In this document: positions 43,393-51,857 of the stretch, piece after piece | How the letters are laid out: each line of letters begins with the position of its first letter | Numbering within the stretch: position 1 is the stretch's first letter | Assembly: GCF_000756615.1 (NCBI RefSeq) | Contig: NZ_CP009288.1 | Location: forward strand, 5,084,001-5,148,000 | Direction: 5' to 3' | DNA from: Paenibacillus durus | GTDB lineage: Bacteria; Bacillota; Bacilli; Paenibacillales; Paenibacillaceae | Length of the DNA stretch: 64,000 nucleotides | Translations under genes and position numbers: made by a program | The notes under the pieces: generated by a model | What the model saw: only the letters and a program-made list of their open reading frames with translations | Databases searched by the model: none | Told to the model about the DNA's origin: nothing

Positions 43393-44796
43393 CTATTTCA
43401 CCTCCTGCTTGATATGCCAGTTCGCGCTTTTACTCAGCCAGCCCGCTCGGTAAGAGGAGCCTCCGGCGCTTAAATAGCGGCTGAGTGACGGATTGCGCAG
43501 CGCTTTGGCTAACAGCGGGGCAAGCTCCTGAACGCCCCTGAATCCGTACAAATCCACCGAATCGACTGCGGCCGCGGTGATCCCCGCTCTTGCCGCCCAT
43601 ACGGCAGCCTCGCCCTTCCCGATATACAGAGCAGGCTTCAATTTCCCCAGCGCGTTGATCTTCTCGAAAGGCTGGCCCGGCTGAATGTATACCTGCGGAT
43701 TGCTCCGGCTGGCCCATTCCCTCAGTCTTGGGGCATGCGAACTGTCGGCGTGAGTCAAACTTAACGCCGCCACAACTCCCCCCAGCTCTTCCACGAATTC
43801 CGCTATTCCGAACGCCTGCTCAGGAGGGAGGTCGACAATGACGGAGACTCCGTCCAACCGCAGCCGCTTCAAAGCTTGCTCTGCCGCAGCTTTCTCCTCT
43901 TCAATATAAGCCCGCGCCTGACCGGTTGAGCCCCCGGCTCCGGCGGCAGCGAGCAGCCATCGCTCCGTTCCGGCAAGCCCGATCGGCGCGATCTCCTCCA
44001 AATGAACGACGCTATGCGCCTCCTCCAGCCATTCCAGCAGGAAACGGGCGTCATCCTTATCAATGGCAATGGAGGCTGAGGCGCCCAGCGATCGCTGTAA
44101 TGCAGAAATCGAAAAGCTTCCCGATACGTTGTTATACGAAATTCCTGCTCCGTTCAGATCTGTGATAATATTGCCCGTTCTTGTTCCGGCTGCGCCGATT
44201 AAGTTAACAACCGGGATGGGGGGTGCGCCAGGTTCACCCTTCAATACGTATTTAGCCAGCGCATGAAATACCAGATCATAGCCGTACACAGCAGTCCTGG
44301 AGCGGAAGCCTGCGGCATATACCGGTACTACCGGAATGTTATAGAGGTCTTCCTTTTCCGTCGCTGCGGACTGGATATCGTCATTGTTGATGGCCACCAC
44401 GGGCGTCGCAAGAATAAAAATAATTTCAGGACGCCATGTCCGGTACGCAAGGTCCACCGCTTCTCTGAGCTTGTCATCGGCGCCCAGGATCGAGTCGTTC
44501 TCTTCAATATTCGTAATCAGCCAGGGACTGCCGCCTGCTTTAAGCTCATCTTCAAGCTTGATTGCGCCGCAACCCGGCGGGCTGTGAATAATGGTGACAC
44601 TGCCGCGGATTCGGCCCAGAAGCCGAATGGCGAAGGTAACCTCGTCATCGTCCGTTTCCGAATACGTGCGGATTCTTTGTCTTGGCTCTTCCTTCTCCAG
44701 TTCATCCGCCAGGGCTGCGCTGTCGCCGTAGTAAGCGGTCAGCGCCCCCCTGCGCTTTTCCCTCGTACGGGGAAGCCGTTGTCTGATCTCGTTCAT
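43393..44796 (-). CDS. Nitrogenase-component-1-like protein, D/E type, one cluster cysteine
   Basis: 467 residues from ATG 44796, preceded by TAAGGAG. Component-1 motifs are SVTIIHSPPGCGAIKLED and NIEENDSILGADDKLREAVDL, matching the NifD order 'GPVGCG...DIVFGGDKKL'. It has just one cysteine in the whole chain, in PPGCGA. The cysteine usually found before the 'IGDD' turn is missing (ATPVVAINNDD), and I see neither the FeMo-cofactor cysteine nor its histidine. The protein therefore cannot hold a nitrogenase cofactor. Together with the K-type partner it would complete a four-cysteine [4Fe-4S] site at the subunit interface. Confidence 0.83.
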   Translation of the reverse strand: MNEIRQRLPRTREKRRGALTAYYGDSAALADELEKEEPRQRIRTYSETDDDEVTFAIRLLGRIRGSVTIIHSPPGCGAIKLEDELKAGGSPWLITNIEENDSILGADDKLREAVDLAYRTWRPEIIFILATPVVAINNDDIQSAATEKEDLYNIPVVPVYAAGFRSRTAVYGYDLVFHALAKYVLKGEPGAPPIPVVNLIGAAGTRTGNIITDLNGAGISYNNVSGSFSISALQRSLGASASIAIDKDDARFLLEWLEEAHSVVHLEEIAPIGLAGTERWLLAAAGAGGSTGQARAYIEEEKAAAEQALKRLRLDGVSVIVDLPPEQAFGIAEFVEELGGVVAALSLTHADSSHAPRLREWASRSNPQVYIQPGQPFEKINALGKLKPALYIGKGEAAVWAARAGITAAAVDSVDLYGFRGVQELAPLLAKALRNPSLSRYLSAGGSSYRAGWLSKSANWHIKQEVK

Positions 44797-44807
44797 TATT
44801 CTGCTCC

Positions 44808-45674
44808 TTACCGCGCTGAGGCGGAGAAAGAAGCCGCCTCCTGGTTGATAGCGTCTCCCCAGCTTCTGGCCCAATCGCGAAGGTCGGTGACATTCAGCGG
44901 GCTCGGAACGGACAGGTTCTCGTTGCCGGCCACATGCGCGGCCAGCTTCCGGTACACATCGGCCTGCTCCGAGCCAGGGCTCGCTTCAATCACCGTTTTG
45001 CCGTAGAGCTCGCTCTGGGCAACGACTGGTGAACGCGGAACGAACCCGGCTACAGCTGCGCCTGTCCGCTTCGCGAAATCCGTAATCAGCGATTCCGGGT
45101 AACCGGGCAGAATACTGTTTCCGATGATGCCTCCGAGCTTCGCTCCTCCGGATGGAGCGTATTTGCCGATCGCCTTGAACAGATTGTTGGCGGCGTAGAT
45201 CGCCATGAAGTCCGAGGAGCTGACCACATAGGCTCTGTCGGTAATCCCGTCGCGGATCGGTACGGCGAAGCCGCCGCACACGACATCTCCCAGAACGTCA
45301 TACAGCACATAATCGGCTTCGTATTCTTCAAAGACATTAAGCTCTTGAAGCAGGCCGACAGCGGCGTTGATGCCGCGCCCGGCGCAGCCCACGCCAGGTA
45401 CAGGTCCGCCCGCTTCGATGCAGAGCACACCCTTAAATCCGATCGCCGACACATCCTGCAGCTTCACTTTGGAACTGTCCCTTAGGCTGTCAATCACCGT
45501 CGGCAAATAGTCGCCGCCTCTTAGCGTATTGGTGGAGTCGCTTTTGGGATCGCATCCGATCTGGATCACCCGATAGCCCGCTTCCGCGAGAGCGGCGCTG
45601 ATATTGGACGTAGTTGTCGACTTCCCGATGCCGCCTTTGCCGTAGATTGCAATATGCTTTGTTGCTTTCGCCAT
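44808..45674 (-). CDS. NifH-like iron-sulfur ATPase (nitrogenase-like reductase)
   Basis: 288 residues from ATG 45674 (GGAGGATATAGG before it). P-loop GKGGIGKSTTTSN, switch I CDPKSDSTN, and both cluster cysteines of the NifH family are present: GVGCAGRGI and DVVCGGFAVPI. As a homodimer it should hold a [4Fe-4S] cluster between subunits and pass electrons to the partner proteins with ATP hydrolysis. The gene lies between metK and the D-type gene (11-bp gap), so the order is H-D-K. No nifB, nifE/N, nifV or molybdenum genes are nearby. Confidence 0.88.
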   Translation of the reverse strand: MAKATKHIAIYGKGGIGKSTTTSNISAALAEAGYRVIQIGCDPKSDSTNTLRGGDYLPTVIDSLRDSSKVKLQDVSAIGFKGVLCIEAGGPVPGVGCAGRGINAAVGLLQELNVFEEYEADYVLYDVLGDVVCGGFAVPIRDGITDRAYVVSSSDFMAIYAANNLFKAIGKYAPSGGAKLGGIIGNSILPGYPESLITDFAKRTGAAVAGFVPRSPVVAQSELYGKTVIEASPGSEQADVYRKLAAHVAGNENLSVPSPLNVTDLRDWARSWGDAINQEAASFSASAR

Positions 45675-45738
45675 CCTATATCCTCCTGTCAGCATATCCT
45701 TCTGATCTGCCGGCCATTACTCCGGTCCAGCTCTGTAA

Positions 45739-46965
45739 TTATTTGGCGGACGATGATTCGCCCGCGCCAATAACTTGCTCAGCGGCTGCCGCTTTTAACG
45801 CCTCCGCCTTATCTGTGCGCTCCCAAGGCAAATTCAGATCGCTTCTTCCAAAATGCCCGTAGGCCGCCGTCTGTCTGTAGATCGGCCGTCTGAGATCAAG
45901 CGCCTTAATAATGGCTCCCGGTCTCAGGTCGAACGTCTCCTTCACGATTTCCGAGATCCGGTCATCCGGTACAATGCCGGTTCCGAAGCTGTTGACCGTA
46001 ACGGAAACCGGACTTGCCACTCCAATCGCATAGGCGAGCTGGATTTCGGCTCTGTGCGCCAGACCGGCTGCCACAATATTCTTCGCTACATAACGCGCAG
46101 CGTACGCGGCGCTTCTGTCCACCTTCGTCGGGTCCTTCCCGCTGAACGCGCCCCCGCCATGCCGGGCGTAACCGCCGTAAGTATCTACAATGATCTTTCT
46201 GCCGGTCAGCCCGGCGTCACCGTTCGGCCCGCCCACAACAAAGCGTCCCGTCGGATTGATATAATATTTGGTATTCTCATCCAGCAGTTCTTCCGGAACC
46301 GTCGGCTCCACCACATGCTGAACAATATCCTTCCAGATTTGATCGAGTCCGATTTCAGGGGCATGCTGTGTCGAAACAACGATGGTATCTACCCGGACCG
46401 CACGGTCTCCATCATATTCCACGGTCACCTGCGTCTTGCCGTCCGGCCGCAGATAGGGCAGCAGTCCGCTCTTTCTTGCCTCCGCCAGTCTTCTGGCCAA
46501 CCGGTGGGCCAGCGAAATCGGAAGCGGGAACAGCTCCGGCGTCTCATCCGTCGCATAGCCGAACATCAGACCCTGATCGCCTGCACCGATTTCGCTGCCG
46601 TTCTCTTCCGCGTTCTCAAGCTGCCTGGTTTCCAGAGCGTTATCTACGCCTCTGGCAATATCAGCCGATTGTTCGTCGAGCGAGCTGAGAATGGCGCAGG
46701 TATTGCCGTCGAAGCCAAGAGAGGAATGGTCATAACCGATTCGCACGATTGTCTCCCGGGCAATTGCCGGAATATTGACGGTCGCAGAAGTCGAAATTTC
46801 TCCAGCGATCAGTACGAGCCCCGTAGTCACCGCTACCTCACAGGCCACCCGGCCGTTTGCGTCCTGCTCCAGAATCGAATCGAGGATCGCATCCGATATT
46901 TGGTCGCAAATTTTATCCGGATGTCCTTCCGTTACAGACTCCGATGTGAACAGATACTTCGTCAT
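45739..46965 (-). CDS. metK: S-adenosylmethionine synthetase
   Basis: 408 residues, full length. Signature motifs are GHPDKICDQISDAIL near the N-terminus, GAGDQGLMFGYATDE and GGGAFSGKDPTKVDRSAAYAARY. It makes SAM from methionine and ATP in the cytosol. It is the first gene of the metK-H-D-K run, with 64 bp before the NifH-like gene. The leader upstream has a SigA promoter and a folded RNA. As Bacillales normally carry one housekeeping metK elsewhere, this copy may be dedicated to the operon, or it may be the only one; the window cannot tell. Confidence 0.95.
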   Translation of the reverse strand: MTKYLFTSESVTEGHPDKICDQISDAILDSILEQDANGRVACEVAVTTGLVLIAGEISTSATVNIPAIARETIVRIGYDHSSLGFDGNTCAILSSLDEQSADIARGVDNALETRQLENAEENGSEIGAGDQGLMFGYATDETPELFPLPISLAHRLARRLAEARKSGLLPYLRPDGKTQVTVEYDGDRAVRVDTIVVSTQHAPEIGLDQIWKDIVQHVVEPTVPEELLDENTKYYINPTGRFVVGGPNGDAGLTGRKIIVDTYGGYARHGGGAFSGKDPTKVDRSAAYAARYVAKNIVAAGLAHRAEIQLAYAIGVASPVSVTVNSFGTGIVPDDRISEIVKETFDLRPGAIIKALDLRRPIYRQTAAYGHFGRSDLNLPWERTDKAEALKAAAAEQVIGAGESSSAK

Positions 46966-47028
46966 TGCTTCTACCCCGTTTCATTGTGATTTTATTCACT
47001 CCTGAAGACGACAATGATGTGTATGCCT

Positions 47029-47116
47029 CCGGATAATAAACAAGAAAGGCCCTGAATATTACAGCAGCTATACGCATAGATACAGTGCTGTTTCTTCAGA
47101 GCCTCCGGTTATCCGG
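47029..47116 (-). ncRNA. Structured leader RNA of metK, unidentified riboswitch candidate
   Basis: The metK leader folds into nested helices. P1 pairs CCGGATAA (47116-47109) with TTATCCGG (47036-47029). P2 pairs GGCtCTGAA (47103-47095) with TTCAGgGCC (47056-47048). P3 pairs ACAGCA (47091-47086) with TGCTGT (47066-47061), and a 4-bp apical stem CTAT/ATAG closes around ACGC. Internal loops of 5 and 11 nt separate P1 and P2. No S-box, SAM-III, THF or cobalamin signature was found, and no T run follows, so it is not a plain terminator. Confidence 0.5.
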
Positions 47117-47156
47117 TCAACTTTTATCCAACTAAGTTTATAGGATTAATAAACAT

Positions 47157-47186
47157 ATTTTACGATTGCCAGACAAAGTTTGTCAA
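47157..47186 (-). promoter_or_regulatory. SigA-type promoter of the metK operon
   Basis: Minus strand TTGACA, 18 nt, TAAAAT. Transcription would start near 47150 and give a leader of about 185 nt before metK that includes the folded RNA. Confidence 0.7.
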
Positions 47187-47204
47187 TAGAATAATTCGTG
47201 TTCC

Positions 47205-48527
47205 CTATTTCATTTTGAGACTGTCCGGCTCTTTGAAAGCCTGCACCTTTCCTTTACTCTGCACAATAATCATTCCGTTCACGGAGAGGCTAGGACCAAA
47301 TACATTGCCGCCCGTCTTCAACTGCACAACCGGCTTGGCCGTACGGAGATGCATCGCGATCAGCCTGCCGTCGGTCTGAATAATATATACGCCGTGTCCG
47401 ATCAGATCAAAGCGGGCAATGTCATTTCGGAGTCCTCCGTAATATACCGTCGATTTATCGGTAGTTTTAACACCATACAACCTGGAATTATTCGTAAAAA
47501 GAATCCGTTCATCATAGGGTCCGGCCGCATACCTCAAGTCCACGCTCTCAACGGAATATGTATCTCTGGTCGTCTTGGCGGGATCGGCATCCGCCGGGTA
47601 GCTGTATAATTTGTTCCCGGCGTTCAGATAAATCCTGTTGCCGCTATACCAGGCGGGGAAATCCCCTGCCCCAGGCCCTTGATCCTTAAGGTTCATATTC
47701 TGCGGATTATAGATCACCGTCTTGAGCACTTTGCCGGTCTTGCCGTCCAGAATATCGAGCGTGGTCAAGTCCACCGCCTCCACCAAAGTGCTTTCTCTTT
47801 GGGAAATGACCGTCCCGTCCTTGACTGCTGCGGGAAGATCATGTTTGGCCGCCTCCCACAACTTCTTGCCCGTCGCCGGATCATAGGCATGCAAAACATC
47901 GTATGTATAGGCTCCGGACACCGAATTTTGGCCCAGTACCAGGCCGCCCTCCGCCACAATCGGCCGGATGAAACCAGTTTCTTCATGGATACGCCACAGC
48001 ATCTTTCCGTCCTTCAGCCCATAAGCCTGGATGTCTCCGTTGTTCACCAGCAACCGTTCCCCGTCCGTCACAAGCTGCACTGCGCCCTGGCTGGCCGCTT
48101 GAGAAGCCCACACCTTTTTGCCGTTCGAAGCATTAACCGCATATACCGCTCCCGTCTTCGATGCCGCATATAGCACGCCGCTTCGGTAGAGCAGCGGAGC
48201 CTGAAGACCCGAGCCGAATTTCCATACCCGCGCTCCGGTCTGCACATTGAGGGCCGCCAATTGTCCGGATTGAATAATAAACGCCTTTCCCCCGCCGGTC
48301 GCCACGACGCCCTTACCCATAGCATAATCGTCGGATACCGTATCCATTGCCGCCGTCCACTGCGCCTTGATTTCTTTCGCCGGGATGGATGCCGAGGACG
48401 TATCATAATTATTTCCCACGTACGAAGTACGTGGATCGCTTTGAGCCGACGCCGTTCCGGCTGCGGCCAGCAGGCATAGAGAGACCGCTGCCGCCGCTAG
48501 GCGGATTTTCCATGTTAAAGGTTCCAT
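47205..48527 (-). CDS. Secreted PQQ-type beta-propeller protein
   Basis: 440 residues. A signal peptide (IRLAAAAVSLCLLAAAGTASA-Q) is followed by repeated beta-propeller blades of the PQQ/quinoprotein kind, for example LNVQTGARVWKFGSGLQAPLL, VNASNGKKVWASQAA, AYGLKDGKMLWRI and AYDPATGKKLWEA. No lipobox or PQQ ligands are seen, so a structural or binding propeller is likelier than an enzyme. Expected outside the membrane. GGGAGGG precedes the ATG. Its 3' end abuts the metK promoter. Confidence 0.85.
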   Translation of the reverse strand: MEPLTWKIRLAAAAVSLCLLAAAGTASAQSDPRTSYVGNNYDTSSASIPAKEIKAQWTAAMDTVSDDYAMGKGVVATGGGKAFIIQSGQLAALNVQTGARVWKFGSGLQAPLLYRSGVLYAASKTGAVYAVNASNGKKVWASQAASQGAVQLVTDGERLLVNNGDIQAYGLKDGKMLWRIHEETGFIRPIVAEGGLVLGQNSVSGAYTYDVLHAYDPATGKKLWEAAKHDLPAAVKDGTVISQRESTLVEAVDLTTLDILDGKTGKVLKTVIYNPQNMNLKDQGPGAGDFPAWYSGNRIYLNAGNKLYSYPADADPAKTTRDTYSVESVDLRYAAGPYDERILFTNNSRLYGVKTTDKSTVYYGGLRNDIARFDLIGHGVYIIQTDGRLIAMHLRTAKPVVQLKTGGNVFGPSLSVNGMIIVQSKGKVQAFKEPDSLKMK

Positions 48528-48876
48528 TGCTTAGTTCCCTCCCAATCTTTTCATCAAGCTTGCCTGATATCGGTCAATCCTCTCCGCTACGATCAGTCAG
48601 TCAAGCCCGTCATCCCAAAAGCCGTCCGGCCGATTATTCTCCATCCTACCTCATCCCTTCTATAATTTTTAATAAAAAAAGAAAACGGCCTGTCAATGCT
48701 TAAAGGCCTGAGCTTCAGGACCGACCGCATTCAGGCCGTAAAATCTTAATACCGTTAACACTTCACTTCGTTAGTAGCACACAAAGAAACCACTACCCGC
48801 TGCTCATCCGGCGATGCGAAGGTGGAACGGTATGCCTTCGTCCGGTGTGCGGCATAGGCATCACGAATAATATTCG
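48528..48876. other. Intergenic region, no gene seen
   Basis: Carries the probable terminator of the FAH gene. The propeller-gene promoter should also lie here but could not be pinned down. Confidence 0.4.
48679..48739 (-). terminator. Terminator of the FAH-family gene
   Basis: ACGGCCTG/CAGGCCGT arms with about 39-nt loop, followed on the minus strand by TTTTCTTTTTTT. Confidence 0.55.
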
Positions 48877-49740
48877 TTATCCAAGCCGGTTCTCCAGCGT
48901 ACCCAGTCCTTCAATCGTAACCGCCAGTTCATCACCGGCCCGCAGCCATATCCGCTCTTCCTCGGGATATCCAAGAATGACACCTTCCGGCGTGCCTGTA
49001 AAGATCAGATCTCCCGGTTCAAGTGTTATGTATGCTGAAATATAACTGACCAGCTCCGCGCAGCCAAAGATCATATCCCGCGTATTCGCCGACTGGCGCA
49101 GCTCGCCGTTAACTCTGCATTCAATGTTCAGGCTGCCAGGATCGACTTCATCAGCGGTAACTATATAGGGGCCAACCGGGGCAAAGCCGTCCAGCGATTT
49201 GCCGACCAGCCACTGGCTTGTGCGGAACTGCAAATCTCTTGCGGTCAGATCGTTACCGACCGTATAACCGAATACGCTGGAAAGAGCCTCCTCCTTCGTC
49301 ACCCCGGATGTCCGCTTTCCGATGACCAGCACAAGCTCCGCTTCGTAATCTATCTGGGACGCTCCATCCGGCAGGGCGATCGTCTCACGGTGAGCGGCCA
49401 GACTATTGTTAAATTTACTGAACAGCACCGGATCAGAAGGCGCCTCAAGCCCCGATTCAGCCGCATGGCTTCTGTAATTCAGCCCTACGCAGATGATTTT
49501 CTGCGGGCGCGTGACGCAGGGCGCATAACGAATCTCCTCTTCCTTCAGCCACTGCGGGTCACCGCCCAGCAGCGCTTGAAGCCGGGGAACGGCCGCCGCT
49601 CTGTCCCTGATGACTTCTTCCATAGATAAAGGGAGCTCCAGCCCGCTGCGGCGAGCCGTTGATTCCACATCCATAATTCCTTCTGCGGTCTTTACTCCAA
49701 GTCTTGCCTGTCCGTTCTTCATAAATTGCAGCAGCTTCAT
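48877..49740 (-). CDS. Fumarylacetoacetate hydrolase-family protein
   Basis: 287 residues. The N-terminal ~60-residue domain precedes the FAH core: KIICVGLNYRSHAAESG, PVLFSKFNNSLAAHRETIALP, IDYEAELVLVIGKRTSGVTKEEAL and a C-terminal LEPGDLIFTGTPEGV. Metal-binding Glu residues lie in the IDYEAEL motif. Members hydrolyse, decarboxylate or isomerise beta-keto acids such as acylpyruvates or oxaloacetate. The substrate is open. GAGGAGGAAGGACA precedes the ATG. Confidence 0.88.
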   Translation of the reverse strand: MKLLQFMKNGQARLGVKTAEGIMDVESTARRSGLELPLSMEEVIRDRAAAVPRLQALLGGDPQWLKEEEIRYAPCVTRPQKIICVGLNYRSHAAESGLEAPSDPVLFSKFNNSLAAHRETIALPDGASQIDYEAELVLVIGKRTSGVTKEEALSSVFGYTVGNDLTARDLQFRTSQWLVGKSLDGFAPVGPYIVTADEVDPGSLNIECRVNGELRQSANTRDMIFGCAELVSYISAYITLEPGDLIFTGTPEGVILGYPEEERIWLRAGDELAVTIEGLGTLENRLG

Positions 49741-49782
49741 TGTCCTTCCTCCTCATCTTTGCGTCCGGGACACTCCCTAAAG

Positions 49783-50556
49783 TTAAATCAATCCCACTTT
49801 CACCAGGCCGTTATAAATGCCGCCTTCGTCCACATGGCTGGTTACGTAATCCGCATAGGGAAGCAGCTCTTCATGCGCGTTCCCCATGGCAATGCCCATA
49901 CCGGCCAGCTCCAGCATCTCCTTATCGTTCAAGCCGTCGCCGAATGCAACCGACTCCTCGGTGCTTATGCCAAGCATGTTCAGCATGGCTTCGATGCCCT
50001 TGGCCTTGGAGCTTCCCGGCGGCAGCACATCCATGGCAAGCGGATGCCAACGGATCAGCCGGAGCTGGGACAGCAATTCTTCGTACAGCGCTTCCTCATG
50101 GCTCTCACAGTGAAGGAACATCTGATAAATCTCGTTATTCTTCCAGAATTCGGGGTCATATCCCGGCTGATCCACCTTGAGGGTATCGACGGACTCTGTC
50201 ACGAACGGATGGTTCTCGCTGTCCGCGAAATAAGTATGTTCGCCTTCGAACACCAGCGCATGTCGGTTCCGGGCCGCCAGCGTAATCAGCGCCTGGATCG
50301 TTTCCTTGGATAGAGGCCGCTTGTGCAGTGTCTTCCCTTTATACACGACATAGGCTCCGTTCAGGCATACATAAGAGTCGATGCCCAGCACTTCCGCCAA
50401 AGGCTTGATAAAATAAGGTGCACGCCCTGTGGCGATTACCGGTTCTACCCCATTTTGCTTTAGCTCGGAAACCGCTTTAAGCGTATCCTTCGGAATCTCT
50501 TTCTCCTCATTGACCAATGTTCCGTCGATATCAAAGAACACAATTTTATAAGCCAT
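49783..50556 (-). CDS. Cof-type HAD-IIB phosphatase
   Basis: 257 residues, HAD superfamily with C2B cap. Motif I is FFDIDGTLVNEEK at the N-terminus, motif II ATGRAP, motif III lysine in GSSKAKGIEAML, and motif IV VAFGDGLNDKEMLELAGMGIAMGNA. Likely a sugar-phosphate or flavin-related phosphatase in the cytosol. GGAGCAGGAAG lies before the ATG. Only 42 bp separate it from the FAH gene downstream, so they may share a transcript. Confidence 0.9.
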   Translation of the reverse strand: MAYKIVFFDIDGTLVNEEKEIPKDTLKAVSELKQNGVEPVIATGRAPYFIKPLAEVLGIDSYVCLNGAYVVYKGKTLHKRPLSKETIQALITLAARNRHALVFEGEHTYFADSENHPFVTESVDTLKVDQPGYDPEFWKNNEIYQMFLHCESHEEALYEELLSQLRLIRWHPLAMDVLPPGSSKAKGIEAMLNMLGISTEESVAFGDGLNDKEMLELAGMGIAMGNAHEELLPYADYVTSHVDEGGIYNGLVKVGLI

Positions 50557-50734
50557 TCTTCCTGCTCCTATCCCTTCGCCCAGCGGGAAATGCCGGCGGT
50601 TTCTTATTCCTCTCGCAATCCCTAACTTACCATGATTTATTTCCCAAGGGCAAGAAAATGAAGGCGTTTCACCAGGAAACTGTTATAATAATCACAACCA
50701 ATCAAGTTCATAGACCGCAAAAGGAGCCATCTTT

Positions 50735-51832
50735 ATGACTATTCAAAATAATGCATCGGCACTTCCCGGCAGCTTCGAATTGGGTGTATATACCTTGGGA
50801 GATATCGTCCCAGACCCCGTAACGGGACAGGCCGTGAGCCAGCACCGCCGTCTCCGGGATATCGTAGCCGCCGCCAAGCTGGCCGACGAGGCGGGACTTG
50901 ACGTATTCGGCGTAGGAGAGCATCACCGGCTGGATTTTGCCGTCTCTTCGGTTCCCGTCGTGCTTGCGGCCATTTCCCAGGTGACGAGCCGGATCAAGCT
51001 GGCCAGCACAACGATGGTGCTTGGCACCATTGATCCCGTCAGACTGTTCGAGGATTTCGCCACGCTGGACCTCCTGTCGGAAGGACGCGCGGAAATCATG
51101 GCCGGACGCGGCGCGTTCACGGAATCCTTCCCTCTATTCGGCTATGACCTGAATGACTACCAGCAGCTCTTCGCCGAGAATCTCGCTCTCCTTCAGCAGC
51201 TTGGCGAGCATGAGACCGTGAACTGGAAGGGCTCGTACCGTCCGCCGCTCAAGGACGCCGAGATTTCTCCCCGCCCCCTGCAGCCAAGGCTGCCGCTCTG
51301 GATCGGCGTAGGCGGCACTCCGGCAAGCGCGGAACGAGCCGGAAGACTTGGAACCGGTATGGCGATCGCCATCCTCTCCGGCCGTCCGGAACGGTTCAGG
51401 CATCTGGCGGAGCTGTACCGGCAGACGGGCGCCGAGGCCGGACGCTCGCCGGAGAGCCTCAGGGTTGCCGTCACCAGCCACGGGTATATCGCCAAGTCTT
51501 CCAGGCAGGCGCTTGATGATTTCTACCCTTACTATTTGAATTATCTTAACGGCTTCATGGCCCGGCCGGGTACTGAATTCCGGTTCACGCGCGAAGACTT
51601 CGAAGGCTATACCCAGCCTGGCGAAGCGCTGGCCGTCGGCAGCCCGCAGCAGATCATCGAGAAAATTCTGTACCAGCATGAGCTGTTCGGACATACCCGC
51701 TTCATGGCCCAGATGGATGTCGGGGGCATGCCTTTCTCCAAGGTCGCCTCGGCCATCGAGCTGCTCGCGGCGGAGGTCGCGCCGGTCGTCCGCCGGGAGA
51801 TTGCCCGCAAGAAGAGTTCTTCCCAGTCTTAA
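50735..51832 (+). CDS. LLM-class flavin-dependent oxidoreductase
   Basis: 365 residues, luciferase-like monooxygenase fold. Typical stretches are AAAKLADEAGLDVFGVGEHHRLDFAVSSVPVVLAAI, IKLASTTMVLGTIDPVRLFEDFATLDLLSEGRAEIMAGRG and LPLWIGVGGTPASAERAGRLGTG. Uses FMN or F420 in this family; the substrate cannot be inferred. AAAAGGAG precedes the ATG. The amidase gene begins 25 bp after its stop, and the two may be co-transcribed. Confidence 0.88.
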   Translation: MTIQNNASALPGSFELGVYTLGDIVPDPVTGQAVSQHRRLRDIVAAAKLADEAGLDVFGVGEHHRLDFAVSSVPVVLAAISQVTSRIKLASTTMVLGTIDPVRLFEDFATLDLLSEGRAEIMAGRGAFTESFPLFGYDLNDYQQLFAENLALLQQLGEHETVNWKGSYRPPLKDAEISPRPLQPRLPLWIGVGGTPASAERAGRLGTGMAIAILSGRPERFRHLAELYRQTGAEAGRSPESLRVAVTSHGYIAKSSRQALDDFYPYYLNYLNGFMARPGTEFRFTREDFEGYTQPGEALAVGSPQQIIEKILYQHELFGHTRFMAQMDVGGMPFSKVASAIELLAAEVAPVVRREIARKKSSSQS

Positions 51833-51857
51833 ATTCCAACATAAAGCGAGGCTAAAG

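Noticed and set aside
41964..45674. True molybdenum nitrogenase (nifHDK)
   Set aside because: The D-type protein lacks the cofactor cysteine and histidine and all but one cluster cysteine. No nifB, nifE/N, nifX or nifV is present.
46966..47204. SAM-I (S-box) or SAM-III riboswitch before metK
   Set aside because: None of the conserved S-box or SMK sequences could be found; the fold differs.
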